From Microbulbifer sp. YPW1 (GTDB taxonomy: Bacteria; Pseudomonadota; Gammaproteobacteria; Pseudomonadales; Cellvibrionaceae): DNA of 64,000 bases. Below the pieces are notes generated by a model, which worked only from the letters and a program-made list of their open reading frames with translations, was not told the DNA's origin and searched no databases. The stretch spans positions 2,025,001-2,089,000 of the forward strand of contig NZ_CP055157.1 of NCBI RefSeq assembly GCF_013367775.1, in the 5' to 3' direction. How positions within the stretch are numbered: the stretch's first letter is position 1; each line of letters opens with the position of its first letter. Of this stretch, positions 18,006 through 26,741 are shown piece by piece. Made by a program: the position numbers and the translations under genes.

Positions 18006-18731
18006 TCAGATGTTGAGACTGCGTCCGCCGTCTACGGCGATGATCTGGCCGGTGATATAGGGGGCATCAGCGGCGAGAAAGCGCACGGTACGGGCGATGT
18101 CTGACGGGTCACCACTGCGTTGCATGGGGATGCGCGCCAGTATCTGTTCCTTGTTATAGCCTTCACTCTCCTGTTCTGGCCACAGAATCGCACCCGGGGC
18201 CACGGCATTCACCCGCACTTGCGGGGCGAGTTCCCGCGCCAGGCTCTTGGTCAGCATCACCAGCCCGGCCTTGGCGGCACTGTATACAGTGTGGCTGGGC
18301 ATGGGCTTGTCGGCGTGAATATCCGCCAGGTTTACGATGCAGCCGTGTGTGCGCGCCAACGCCGGCGCCAGTGCCTGGCTGAGAAAAAAGGGTGCCTTGA
18401 GGTTGCTGCCCATCAGCTCTTCCCACTGCTGTTCGGTGGCGCTGCCAATGGGGGTGGGGTAGAACGCAGACGCATTGTTGACCAGCAGGTTCAGCTCGCC
18501 GAAGCATTCTTGGGCGGCCTGCGCCAGCTTCTCGCAGTCCGCCGCCGAACACAGCTCGCTCTGTACTGCGGCCGCAGAGCCCGGGCGCCTGGCATTGAGC
18601 GTTTCAACCAGGTTTTGCGCAGCCTCGGCGGAATTCCGGTAGTGAATGACGACCTGGTGGTCCCGGTGCAGCTCTTCGGCGATCGCGCGCCCCAGTCGGG
18701 CGGCAGCGCCAGTAATCAGGGCGGTGGCCAT
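18006..18731 (-). CDS. Short-chain dehydrogenase, probable pteridine reductase
   Basis: A 241-residue Rossmann-fold SDR. It shows the cofactor loop TGAAARLGRAIA, an Arg just after beta-2 (HYRNSAEAA) that favours NADPH, NNASAF, the catalytic YSAAK, and the C-terminal GQIIAVDGGRSL. HYRNS and NNASAFYPTPIG are typical of FolM/PTR1-like pteridine reductases. The family reduces dihydropteridines, and such genes often sit near folate genes in this clade; folB-folK are 6 kb away. Generic SDR function remains possible. Confidence 0.8.
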   Translation of the reverse strand: MATALITGAAARLGRAIAEELHRDHQVVIHYRNSAEAAQNLVETLNARRPGSAAAVQSELCSAADCEKLAQAAQECFGELNLLVNNASAFYPTPIGSATEQQWEELMGSNLKAPFFLSQALAPALARTHGCIVNLADIHADKPMPSHTVYSAAKAGLVMLTKSLARELAPQVRVNAVAPGAILWPEQESEGYNKEQILARIPMQRSGDPSDIARTVRFLAADAPYITGQIIAVDGGRSLNI

Positions 18732-18815
18732 GGTGGTTTTCCAGTCTGGGTGAAATTGTGGCGGACGTCGGCAGCTAAGCCAATGCTACTGCCCGCTTTG
18801 AGTCGGGGCAGGATA

Positions 18816-20048
18816 TCAGTCCTGGTCCGGTGCCCCGAAGGTGCTTTTTACGTGGGTGACGGCCTGCAGGCGCGCGCGGTCCAGGGCTTTGCCCAGTTCT
18901 GCACCCTCAAACCCCTCGGCGATCAGCGCTTGCGGGTCCACACCGGCCGCGGCTTCGCGGGCTGCGCGCAGGTAATCTACCTGGGGGTAATCCCGGTCTT
19001 CGAGTCCTTTGCGCCCGCGGGCGTCCGCTTCGCAGCTCTCGAGAAACTGTTCAAACCGCTCCGGTCGACGCAGGGCATCGAGGGCACGTAGCATTTTCAT
19101 GATGGTCTGCGGGCGCAATTCGAACGCGCGGTGGCAGTGCAGGTGGTACTCGCATACCCCGAGCGACAGTGCGGTAATGGGGTTGGGTACCCGCAGTCGT
19201 TTGCTCACCTCCTTTACCAGCGGCAAGCCGGCCGCTTCGTGCCCGCGGTGACTGGGCAGGACATCGTCGGGGGTAATGCCTTTGCCGAGATCATGTACCA
19301 GCACCGCAAAACGTACAGGCAGCTCCGCCGGCGCCTGACACAGGGCGCGCAGTACGTGGTCGCCGGTGTCGATTTCTGGGTGGTGGAGCGCCGGCTGCGG
19401 TACCCCGAACAGGCTGTCCACTTCTGGCAGTAGCACCTTGAGTGCGCCGCATTCTCGCAACACGCGGATAAATACATCCGGTCGTGGCTCGGTCAGGGCG
19501 CGGCTGACTTCCTTCCACACCCTCTCCGGCACCAGGTGTTCGACTTCCCCTGCATCCACCATGCCTCGCATCAGCGTCATAGTTTCATCGGCGACCTGAA
19601 ATCCCAGGGGCGCATAGCGCGCGGCGAAGCGGGCAACACGCAGAATACGCAGCGGATCCTCGCTGAATGCGGGGGAGACGTGGCGCAGTTTGCGCGCTTC
19701 CAGGTCTGCGCGGCCGCCGTAGGGGTCGACGATCTCGCCGTCTTCGGTCTGCGCCATGGCGTTAACGGTGAGGTCGCGACGCTGCAGATCCTGCTCGAGG
19801 GTGACCTCTGGGCTGGCGTAGACGGTAAAGCCGCCGTAACCGTGGCCGCTTTTACGCTCGGTGCGGGCGAGGGCGTACTCCTCGCCGCTATCGGGGTGCA
19901 GGAATACGGGGAAATCTTTGCCCACCGGGCGAAACCCCTGCGCGAGCATCTCCGTTTCCGTGGCGCCGACAACGACCCAGTCGCGCTCGTGCACCGGTCG
20001 TTGCAGTAGTTGATCGCGCACCGCGCCGCCAACCAGATAGCATTTCAT
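18816..20048 (-). CDS. cca: Multifunctional CCA-adding tRNA nucleotidyltransferase
   Basis: Adds or repairs the 3' CCA of tRNAs. The 410-residue product starts [15 protein letters not shown] (ATG 20048), the standard Cca start, rather than at in-frame starts up to 168 nt earlier. The nucleotidyltransferase loop GGAVRD and its DxD region, the tRNA-binding [10 protein letters not shown], and the later [17 protein letters not shown] are present. A C-terminal HD domain ([13 protein letters not shown]..., SHRGHEAAG) carries the phosphatase/phosphodiesterase activity seen in the long gammaproteobacterial form; length matches E. coli (412). Confidence 0.95.
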   Translation of the reverse strand: MKCYLVGGAVRDQLLQRPVHERDWVVVGATETEMLAQGFRPVGKDFPVFLHPDSGEEYALARTERKSGHGYGGFTVYASPEVTLEQDLQRRDLTVNAMAQTEDGEIVDPYGGRADLEARKLRHVSPAFSEDPLRILRVARFAARYAPLGFQVADETMTLMRGMVDAGEVEHLVPERVWKEVSRALTEPRPDVFIRVLRECGALKVLLPEVDSLFGVPQPALHHPEIDTGDHVLRALCQAPAELPVRFAVLVHDLGKGITPDDVLPSHRGHEAAGLPLVKEVSKRLRVPNPITALSLGVCEYHLHCHRAFELRPQTIMKMLRALDALRRPERFEQFLESCEADARGRKGLEDRDYPQVDYLRAAREAAAGVDPQALIAEGFEGAELGKALDRARLQAVTHVKSTFGAPDQD

Positions 20049-20192
20049 TGTGTGACTCCCGAGGCGATGCCGGTCGTATCGATAAAAAACGGGAGGGCGA
20101 AGATTGCCATAAATACTGCTGTACCTGACGGGCGCGTCGCCAAAATGGCGCGGGGACAGGTAGATAGTAGGGAATTGGAGGGCAGGGAAGAT

Positions 20193-20223
20193 AAAAAAAA
20201 GGCCCCAAAAGTTCAAGGGGGCC
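20193..20223 (-). terminator. Terminator of the predicted sRNA
   Basis: On the minus strand a six-pair all-GC stem, GGCCCC with GGGGCC, closes an 11-nt loop and is followed by eight T residues. The cca gene lies 150 bp further along in the same direction, so the terminator would block read-through into it. Confidence 0.85.
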
Positions 20224-20371
20224 CAGGGTCTTAGGGTATTCGTAGAGAGAGAATCCCAACAAGCTCGCTTGCGCCAGTTTCAGCCGATCTTTCTGCAGTT
20301 GGCTGCAAAAGCCTGCAGACTCGGCACAGATAGCGCCTGTTACAGAAGGTGCAATGACCCTAGGTAACATA
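20193..20371 (-). ncRNA. Predicted small RNA of about 180 nt, unknown family
   Basis: A complete minus-strand transcription unit lies in the 20049-20545 intergenic region. The promoter TTGACA-16 bp-TAGAAT at 20405-20378 would start RNA near 20371, and a strong intrinsic terminator ends at 20193. The RNA can fold: CTGCA/TGCAG enclosing GGCT/AGCC near 20296-20321, and GGG-ATTC/GAAT-CCC near 20232-20255. An open frame runs through it on the same strand but continues past the terminator and has no ribosome site. It does not look like 6S, RsmY/Z, tmRNA or any RNA I recognise. Confidence 0.6.
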
Positions 20372-20377
20372 CTGTCC

Positions 20378-20405
20378 ATTCTATTTAACCTGTCATAGCT
20401 GTCAA
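20378..20405 (-). promoter_or_regulatory. Strong sigma-70 promoter of the predicted sRNA
   Basis: A perfect TTGACA (20400-20405) and TAGAAT (20378-20383, five of six matches) are 16 bp apart. No good ORF with a ribosome site starts downstream within the unit. Confidence 0.7.
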
Positions 20406-20454
20406 CCATGGCTATCAAACTTTTATTGAGGGAACTGTCCGTTGGTTCGTTAAA

Positions 20455-20464
20455 CCTATATAGG
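20455..20464. promoter_or_regulatory. Palindrome upstream of the HTH-receiver gene
   Basis: CCTATATAGG is a perfect 10-bp palindrome flanked outward by GTTAA and TTAAC. It lies 80 bp before the HTH-receiver gene in AT-rich DNA. It may be an operator or part of a promoter; the exact -35/-10 pair for that gene is unclear. Confidence 0.3.
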
Positions 20465-20545
20465 CATAGAATTAACGCCTGTAAGTTTGGTTTAATTCAG
20501 CATAATAAATAACTAAATGCGCGATTCGTGGGGGATAGTAATAAA

Positions 20546-21109
20546 ATGAGCGAAGTGCATGTTCTTACGACCGGGGAAGCAGCCCGGTATTGTGGAGTAA
20601 ACTTCCGCACGGTAATCCGCTGGATTGAGCGAGGCCAGCTGAAGGCCTACAAGCTTCCCGGGCGCGGTGACCACCGCATCTGTGTGGAAGACTTTGTTGC
20701 TTTCCTGCGGGACAACGCCATGCCGGTGCCGGCCGAACTGGGCTGTGCAACCCGCAAGGTTCTGCTGGTGGCTGACTCTCTGGAGTTGGCTGCTGGCCGT
20801 CAGTTACTGCAACAGGCCGGCGTGGAAGTGGATATCGCCAGCGATAGTTTTACCGCCGGTGCCATGATGGTGACCGGCAAACCGGGGATGCTGGTGCTGG
20901 ATGCAAACCTGGAAGGCGTGAATGGTTTCCAGGTACTGGATTTTGTGCGTTCCCGCAGTGATTTTTCATCCCTGAGCGTGCTGGTAGTGGCGCCAAAGGG
21001 TGAGGCCAACCAGCAGCGCTGGCTGGATGCCGGTGCCGATGCAGTGGTTGCCGCTGGTTGCGATCGCAACGAGCTGGTGGGTCGCATCAATCTGTTGCTG
21101 GACGCCTGA
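20546..21109 (+). CDS. Excisionase-type HTH protein fused to a receiver-like domain
   Basis: A 187-residue protein. Residues 5-55 form a MerR/excisionase-like helix-turn-helix (VLTTGEAARYCGVNFRTVIRWIERGQLKAYKLPGRGDHRI). After a short linker, residues 70-187 look like a response-regulator receiver domain: VLLVADS, MLVLDANLEGVNGFQVLDF with the likely phospho-site Asp, and WLDAGADAVV. The usual Lys-Pro near the end is missing (VAAGCDRNEL), so phosphorylation may be lost or altered. The ATG at 20546 follows a GGGGGA site; an upstream in-frame GTG (20528) is less likely. The DNA-binding domain comes first, opposite to the usual order. It adjoins the prkA-yeaH-spoVR operon convergently; function unknown. 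Confidence 0.8.
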   Translation: MSEVHVLTTGEAARYCGVNFRTVIRWIERGQLKAYKLPGRGDHRICVEDFVAFLRDNAMPVPAELGCATRKVLLVADSLELAAGRQLLQQAGVEVDIASDSFTAGAMMVTGKPGMLVLDANLEGVNGFQVLDFVRSRSDFSSLSVLVVAPKGEANQQRWLDAGADAVVAAGCDRNELVGRINLLLDA

Positions 21110-21201
21110 CCCGCATAACTGCTGGCTGACGCAAGCGCGTCTTTGTCGGTCATCGCCTCGTGTGCGAGGGGGTTAGCTCCCCCTTTGCTGGTCGCCGATC
21201 A

Positions 21202-22764
21202 TCAGATTGGCTTGGGCACCAGCATGGATTCCTCTTCCTCCGATCTGTCTCTGCCCTGTTCGGGGCAGTGGTAGCTCTCGGTAATCTCATCGCCATTGAG
21301 GCTGTGCAGGTGCACGTCAAACCCCCACAGACGATGCAGGTGCCTCAGTACTTCAGTGGTGTCCTTGCCCAGCGGGCGACGCTGGTGCTGGGTATGGTGC
21401 AGGGTAATGGAGCGGTCACCGCGAGTGTCCACGGAGTAAACCTGGATATTTGGCTCGCGGTTGCCCAGGTTGTATTGCCCGGCCAGCTTTGCCCGCAGTT
21501 CCCGGTAGCCCTCTTCATTGTGAATGGCGCCCACCTCAATTTCCTTTTCCCGGTCGTCGTCGGAAATACAGAACAGTTTCATATCGCGCATCACCTTGGG
21601 TGACAGGAACTGCAGGATGAAACTTTCGTCTTTGAAATCCCGCATGGCAAATTGCAGGGTCTCTTTCCAGTTGCTGCCGGCAATGTCCGGAAACCATGCG
21701 CGGTCTTCATCCGTTGGGTTTTCACAGATTCTGCGCAGGTCGGTAAAGATACTGAAGCCCAGCGCGTAGGGGTTGATACCGTTGTAGTAGGGGCTGTCAT
21801 AGGGCGGCTGGTAAATCACGCTAGTGTGGCTGGTGAGGAACTCCATCATGAAGCCGTCTGTCACCTTGCCGCGCGCGTGCAGTTCGTTCAGCAGCGTATA
21901 GTGCCAGAAGGTCGCCCAGCCCTCGTTCATTACCTGGGTCTGGCGCTGTGGATAAAAGTACTGCGCCAGCTTACGAACGATGCGCACCAGCTCCCGCTGC
22001 CAGTTTTCCAGTAGCGGTGCATTTTTTTCAATGAAGTAGAGAATATTTTCCTGCGGCTCTTCCGGGAAGCGGTGTGGTTGCGCGTGCTCTTCTGCTCCAC
22101 CCAGCTTGGGAATGGTTCTCCACAGGTCGTTCAGCTGACGCTGGCGATATTCCTCGCGCTCCTTCTGTCGGCGCTCCTCTTCGTGGGCGGAAATGGGATA
22201 GGGGCGCTTATAGCGATCCACGCCGTAATTCATCAGTGCGTGGCAGCTGTCCAGCAGCGCTTCTACCTCATCCACACCGTGGCGTTCCTCGCAGCGGGTG
22301 ATGTAATTTTTCGCAAACAGCAGGTAATCGATGATGCTGCTGGCGTCGGTCCAGGTTCGGAACAGGTAGTTGCCCTTGAAGAAAGAGTTGTGGCCGTAAC
22401 TGGCGTGGGCGATGACCAGCGCCTGCATGGTCATGGTGTTCTCTTCCATCAGGTACGCGATACACGGATTGGAGTTGATCACAATCTCGTACGCCAGCCC
22501 CATACGTCCGCGCTGGTAGTTGTTCTCGACACTGATGAACTGCTTGCCGAAAGACCAGTGGTTATAGCCCACCGGCATACCCACCGATGAGTAGGCGTCC
22601 ATCATCTGTTCGGAGCTGATGATTTCTATCTGGTTGGGATAGGTGTCGAGGCCAAATTCCTTGGCCAGCAGCGCGATTTCCCGGTCGTACTCCTGGATGA
22701 GCTCGAAAGTCCACTCGGAGGTGGTGGAGATGGGCTGCTTGTTATTGATCGCTGTATCTAGCAT
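21202..22764 (-). CDS. SpoVR/YcgB family protein
   Basis: A 520-residue SpoVR-like protein with the family segments SYGHNSFFKGNYLF, EERHGVDEVEALLDSCHALMNYGVDR, MNEGWATFWHY and NPYALGF. Its biochemical role is unsettled; in bacteria it travels with yeaG and yeaH and is induced in stationary phase or stress. The ATG at 22764 overlaps the yeaH stop as TGATG, so the two are translationally coupled. It is the last gene of the prkA-yeaH-spoVR run. Confidence 0.93.
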   Translation of the reverse strand: MLDTAINNKQPISTTSEWTFELIQEYDREIALLAKEFGLDTYPNQIEIISSEQMMDAYSSVGMPVGYNHWSFGKQFISVENNYQRGRMGLAYEIVINSNPCIAYLMEENTMTMQALVIAHASYGHNSFFKGNYLFRTWTDASSIIDYLLFAKNYITRCEERHGVDEVEALLDSCHALMNYGVDRYKRPYPISAHEEERRQKEREEYRQRQLNDLWRTIPKLGGAEEHAQPHRFPEEPQENILYFIEKNAPLLENWQRELVRIVRKLAQYFYPQRQTQVMNEGWATFWHYTLLNELHARGKVTDGFMMEFLTSHTSVIYQPPYDSPYYNGINPYALGFSIFTDLRRICENPTDEDRAWFPDIAGSNWKETLQFAMRDFKDESFILQFLSPKVMRDMKLFCISDDDREKEIEVGAIHNEEGYRELRAKLAGQYNLGNREPNIQVYSVDTRGDRSITLHHTQHQRRPLGKDTTEVLRHLHRLWGFDVHLHSLNGDEITESYHCPEQGRDRSEEEESMLVPKPI

Positions 22765-24044
22765 CAGGCTGCAACCTTCTGGGTAAATAACTGGCGGAAT
22801 ACCGGGTAGATGTCACCTACATCGATAATCTGCTCCATGGCGAAGTGTTCGGGAAACAGTTGCTCGACACTCCGGTATTCATCCCACAGGGCCTGGTGGT
22901 CTCTGGGGGTGATTTCCACGTAGGAGTAATACTGTACGTGGGGCATGATGTCGTCGATCAGAATTTTGTGGCAGGTGCTGGAGTCGTCGTTCCAGTTGTC
23001 GCCATCGGATGCCTGTGCACCGTAGATATTCCACTCGCTCGCGGGATAGCGCTCGGCCATGATGTCGCGCATCATTTTCAGCGCACTGGATACGATGGTA
23101 CCGCCGGTTTCACGGGAGTAGAAAAATTCCTGCTCATCCACTTCCTTGGCACTGGTGTGGTGACGGATAAAGACCACCTCGGTGTACTCGTAACTGCGCT
23201 GAAGGAACAGGTACAGCAGCAGGAAAAACCGCTTGGCCATATCCTTGGTGGCTTGGTTCATGGAGCCGGATACATCCATCAGGCAGAACATCACCGCCTT
23301 GGAGCTGGGGCGCGGTTGCTTCACCAGCAGGTTGTATTTAAGGTCGAAGTCGTCGAGGAACGGGATGCGTTTGATACGGCTCCGCAGGTCTTCGATCTCG
23401 AGGAGCAACTGATCCACGCGGCGCTGGTCGCGCAGTGCGGCATCCTTGCTCTCCTCTAGTTCGAGTTCCTGTTGTAGTAATTTGAGGTTGCGACGCTTGC
23501 CGCCGCTAAGTGCAATACGGCGGGCGTTGGCGGCGCGCATGGAGCGCACGACATTGAGCCTGCCTGGGGTACCTTCATTACAGATACCAGCGCGGACTAC
23601 ATGGAAAGAGTCATTGCCGGCCAGCTTGCGCTTGACCATGTTCGGCAGCTCTAACCCTTCGAACATGAAGTCGAGAAATTCCTCTTGGGAAATCTGGAAA
23701 ACAAATTCGTCCATTCCCTCGCCACTGTCGCTGGCCCCGCTGCCGCCGCTACCCTGGCCTTGCCCCTGACCCGGGCGGGGAATACGGTCCCCGGTAATGA
23801 ACTCTTTGTTGCCGGGCAATACCTGCTCCATATGACCCCCGCGGCCATTGGAGAAAGTAGGTTCATTGAGATCGCGGGTGGGAATACTGATTTTTTCGCC
23901 GGTACCCATATCGGTGATGGATCGGCTGTTCATGGCTTCGCCGACGGCTTTCTTGATATGTGACTTGTAGCGCCGCAAAAAACGCTGACGATTGACGGTG
24001 CTTTTCTTCTTGCCGTTGAGACGGCGGTCGATGATGTAACTCAT
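22764..24044 (-). CDS. yeaH: YeaH/YhbH family protein (DUF444), VWA-like
   Basis: A 426-residue protein with the family N-terminus [27 protein letters not shown], a Gly/Ser/Gln-rich low-complexity segment (about 90-110), and a C-terminal von Willebrand A-like domain whose metal site is suggested by [24 protein letters not shown]444 proteins partner the PrkA/YeaG kinase. Between it and prkA lie two palindromic repeat elements (24100-24385), an unusual load for an intra-operon gap. Confidence 0.93.
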   Translation of the reverse strand: MSYIIDRRLNGKKKSTVNRQRFLRRYKSHIKKAVGEAMNSRSITDMGTGEKISIPTRDLNEPTFSNGRGGHMEQVLPGNKEFITGDRIPRPGQGQGQGSGGSGASDSGEGMDEFVFQISQEEFLDFMFEGLELPNMVKRKLAGNDSFHVVRAGICNEGTPGRLNVVRSMRAANARRIALSGGKRRNLKLLQQELELEESKDAALRDQRRVDQLLLEIEDLRSRIKRIPFLDDFDLKYNLLVKQPRPSSKAVMFCLMDVSGSMNQATKDMAKRFFLLLYLFLQRSYEYTEVVFIRHHTSAKEVDEQEFFYSRETGGTIVSSALKMMRDIMAERYPASEWNIYGAQASDGDNWNDDSSTCHKILIDDIMPHVQYYSYVEITPRDHQALWDEYRSVEQLFPEHFAMEQIIDVGDIYPVFRQLFTQKVAA

Positions 24045-24099
24045 TGCTTTACTGCCTTATGTTGCGGTGCGCTGCAGTGCCACTTGTTTCTTTGGTGGC

Positions 24100-24210
24100 A
24101 GCGCTGCTGCTGGGGGCAGTTTGTGAGACACGCCGTTAACCCATCCCGGGGGCTTGTCTGTCGGGTCCCTCCGACGGACAGTCTCACAAACTGCCCCCAG
24201 CAGCAGCGCT
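24100..24210 (+). repeat. Three-way-junction repeat, copy A
   Basis: Inverted arms 24100-24128 and 24182-24210 match at all 29 positions. Between them stand the constant strand beginning CACGCCGTTAACCC and an inner hairpin TGTCTGTCGG / CCGACGGACA with loop GTCCCT. It fills most of the yeaH side of the prkA-yeaH gap. Orientation is defined by the constant strand reading CACGCC on the plus strand. Confidence 0.85.
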
Positions 24211-24273
24211 TTCGCATAACGTCCGGCAATCTTTCTCAACCCTTTCAGTGCGAAGTCCAGAGGTTGAGCTGTA

Positions 24274-24385
24274 GGCCCTGGTACCGGTAGTGCTCTTCGA
24301 GACTGTCGAAAAGAGGGACCTTTTCGACAAGCCCCCATGGATGGGTTTACGGCGTGTCTCGAAGCGCACTACCGGTGACAGGGCC
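24274..24385 (-). repeat. Three-way-junction repeat, copy B (opposite orientation)
   Basis: Arms 24274-24302 and 24357-24385 match at 26 of 29 positions. The constant strand lies on the minus strand (CACGCCGTAAACCCATCC) and the inner hairpin is TGTCGAAAAG / CTTTTCGACA. Arm sequence differs from copy A, only 63 bp away, although the core is nearly the same. A and B face opposite directions. Confidence 0.85.
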
Positions 24386-24422
24386 GCCACCGTAGGACTT
24401 AAAGGCACTAACCCGTCGCCTC

Positions 24423-26345
24423 TTACTGAGACTTCCGCACCCGCAGATACCACTCGGAAAGCAGTCGTACCTGTTTCTCGGTGTAACCGCGTTCGACCAT
24501 GCGGGCGACGAAGTCGGCGTGCTTCTTCTTATCGTCCGCAGAGGCCTTGGTGTTGAATGAGATTACCGGCAGCAGATCCTCGGTGTTGGAGAACATCTTC
24601 TTCTCGATAACCGCGCGCAGCTTCTCGTAAGATCTCCAATCCGGGTTTTTGCCCTGGTTGCCGGCGCGGGCGCGCAGAACGAAGTTGACGATCTCGTTGC
24701 GGAAATCTTTTGGATTGGAAATGCCCGCAGGTTTCTCGGTTTTTTCGAGCTCCTCGTTCAGCGCTGCGCGGTCGAGAATCTCGCCGGTTTCCGGATCGCG
24801 GTATTCCTGATCCTGAATCCAGAAATCGGCATAGGTCACATAGCGGTCGAACAGGTTCTGTCCATACTCTGCGTAGGACTCTAGATAGGCAGTCTGGATT
24901 TCCTTGCCGATAAAGTCGACGTAGCGCGGCGCCAGGTATTCCTTGATGAAGCCCAGATAGTTTTCGTGTAATTCTGGTGGGAACTGCTCCTGCTCTATCT
25001 GTTGCTCCAGTACATACAGCAGGTGTACCGGGTTGGCGGCCACTTCGGTGGCATCGAAATTGAATACCTTGGACAGAATCTTGAACGCGAAGCGTGTTGA
25101 GAGGCCATTCATGCCCTCGTCTACACCGGCGTTGTCGCGGTATTCCTGGATGGTTTTTGCTTTAGGGTCTGTGTCTTTCAGGTTTTCCCCGTCGTACACC
25201 CGCATTTTCGAAAACACACTGGAATTGTCTGGATTTTTGATGCGTGAAAGCACCGAGAACTGGGCCAGCATGCGCAGGGTGTCCGGTGCACAGGGGGCTT
25301 TCGACAGCGAGCTGTGTTCCAGCAGCTTGTCGTAAATCTTGATTTCTTCCTTAACCCGCAGGCAGTAGGGCACCTTGACGATATAGATGCGGTCGAGGAA
25401 TGCCTCGTTGTTGCGGTTGTTGCGGAAAGACTGCCATTCGGACTCGTTGGAGTGCGCCAGGATCACACCGTTGAATGGAATTGCCCCCAGTCCTTCGGTG
25501 CTGTTGTAGTTGCCTTCCTGGGTTGCCGTCAGCAGTGGGTGCAGCACCTTGATCGGCGCCTTGAACATTTCCACAAATTCCATCAGGCCCTGGTTGGAGC
25601 GACACAGGCTGCCGGAGAAGCTGTAGGCATCCGGATCATTTTGCGGGAAGTCTTCCAGCTTGCGGATATCCACCTTGCCCACGAGCGAAGAAATATCCTG
25701 GTTGTTTTCATCGCCGGGCTCGGTTTTGGCGATGGCCACCTGATCGAGAATCGATGGGCGGATCTTCACAACCTTGAATTTGCTGATGTCGCCCTTGTAC
25801 TCGTGCAGGCGCTTCACTGCCCAGGGAGACATGATGGTATTTACATAGCGGCGCGGAATACCGTAATCCTCTTCCAGAATCTGGCCGTCTTCGGAGGGGG
25901 AAAACAGGGCTAGTGGAGATTCGAATACAGGGGAGCCCTTGATGGCGTAAATGGGGATCTGCTCCATCATGGCCTTTAGGCGCTCCGCCAGCGAGGACTT
26001 GCCGCCGCCTACCGGGCCGAGCAGGTATAGAATCTGCTTCTTCTCTTCGAGGCCCTGGGCCGCGTGCCGGAAAAAGGACACAATTTGTTCAATGGCATCT
26101 TCCATGCCGTAGAACTCGGCAAATGCCTTGTAGCGCTTGATGACTTTGTTGGAAAAAATACGCGAGAGTCGGGGGTCGCGGGAAGTGTCGACCAGCTCGG
26201 CTTCACCGATCGCCATCAGCATGCGCTCTGCGGGAGAGGCATAGGCGCTGCGGTCGTTTTTGCACAGCTCCAGGTACTCCTGGATAGTGAGTTCTTCCTC
26301 CTGAATCGACTCGTAGCGTTCCAGGTAGTGATTGAATATCGACAT
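24423..26345 (-). CDS. prkA: PrkA-type serine protein kinase (YeaG)
   Basis: A 640-residue AAA+-like kinase. It has Walker A LGPVGGGKSSLAERLK (about 109-125), a Walker B-like region, the conserved EFVEMFKAPIKVLHPLLTATQEGNY, and the C-terminal PrkA kinase domain with LRVKEEIKIYDKLL and the DEGMNGLSTRFAFKIL segment. The family phosphorylates serine residues and, with YeaH and SpoVR, forms a stress or stationary-phase module. The ATG at 26345 follows a GGGAG ribosome site. It is first in the operon; a promoter should lie in 26346-26741 but no clear sigma-70 match was found there. Confidence 0.94.
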   Translation of the reverse strand: MSIFNHYLERYESIQEEELTIQEYLELCKNDRSAYASPAERMLMAIGEAELVDTSRDPRLSRIFSNKVIKRYKAFAEFYGMEDAIEQIVSFFRHAAQGLEEKKQILYLLGPVGGGKSSLAERLKAMMEQIPIYAIKGSPVFESPLALFSPSEDGQILEEDYGIPRRYVNTIMSPWAVKRLHEYKGDISKFKVVKIRPSILDQVAIAKTEPGDENNQDISSLVGKVDIRKLEDFPQNDPDAYSFSGSLCRSNQGLMEFVEMFKAPIKVLHPLLTATQEGNYNSTEGLGAIPFNGVILAHSNESEWQSFRNNRNNEAFLDRIYIVKVPYCLRVKEEIKIYDKLLEHSSLSKAPCAPDTLRMLAQFSVLSRIKNPDNSSVFSKMRVYDGENLKDTDPKAKTIQEYRDNAGVDEGMNGLSTRFAFKILSKVFNFDATEVAANPVHLLYVLEQQIEQEQFPPELHENYLGFIKEYLAPRYVDFIGKEIQTAYLESYAEYGQNLFDRYVTYADFWIQDQEYRDPETGEILDRAALNEELEKTEKPAGISNPKDFRNEIVNFVLRARAGNQGKNPDWRSYEKLRAVIEKKMFSNTEDLLPVISFNTKASADDKKKHADFVARMVERGYTEKQVRLLSEWYLRVRKSQ

Positions 26346-26741
26346 GGTGTACGACTCCCTGTAGCGTACCGCGTCAGTAACCGGCCTCCTGCCGTGGAGT
26401 ACCTACTGCGCTGCAGCGTAGTGATGACCGCGAATACATCCCGCAACGAATGCTGAAGAGCGCTGACGCGCGAGAACGCTATCTTTATTACCTATTGGAT
26501 TGCGCGACGATGCTGCTGTCGCAACAGGGGGCCTGCTATCAGGTCCCGCACTTTCAGGATAGTCAGCGCTCCGGGTTCAAAGGGGTAAACCGCACAAGAT
26601 GGGTTGAGAGGCGCGCCATTTTTGCGAAGCTGGTTCGTGGCGTAAAATATGCTGTAAAGTGATGTGTCCTGCTGGGACGGGTGACGATCGCTGCGCCTGG
26701 CATGCATTTCGCGACAGAAAAACGGACAACAAAGGAAGATC
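26346..26741. other. Divergent intergenic region prkA / galE
   Basis: This 396-bp region must hold the opposing promoters of prkA and galE. For galE the site AAAGGAAG lies before the ATG, and AT-rich TAAAAT (26643-26648) and TAAAGT (26655-26660) could be -10 boxes, with weak -35 boxes. No strong prkA promoter is visible, which fits a stress sigma factor, though that is inference. A 70-codon frame at 26450-26662 has no ribosome site and was not accepted as a gene. Confidence 0.4.

Noticed and set aside
19888..20418. A 176-codon minus-strand frame over the predicted sRNA and the cca start
   Set aside because: It runs through a strong terminator, overlaps cca in another frame and has no ribosome site; its second half is clearly a shadow of cca.
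26450..26662. A 70-codon open frame between prkA and galE
   Set aside because: No ribosome site, no recognisable domain, and it lies where promoters for two operons must be.
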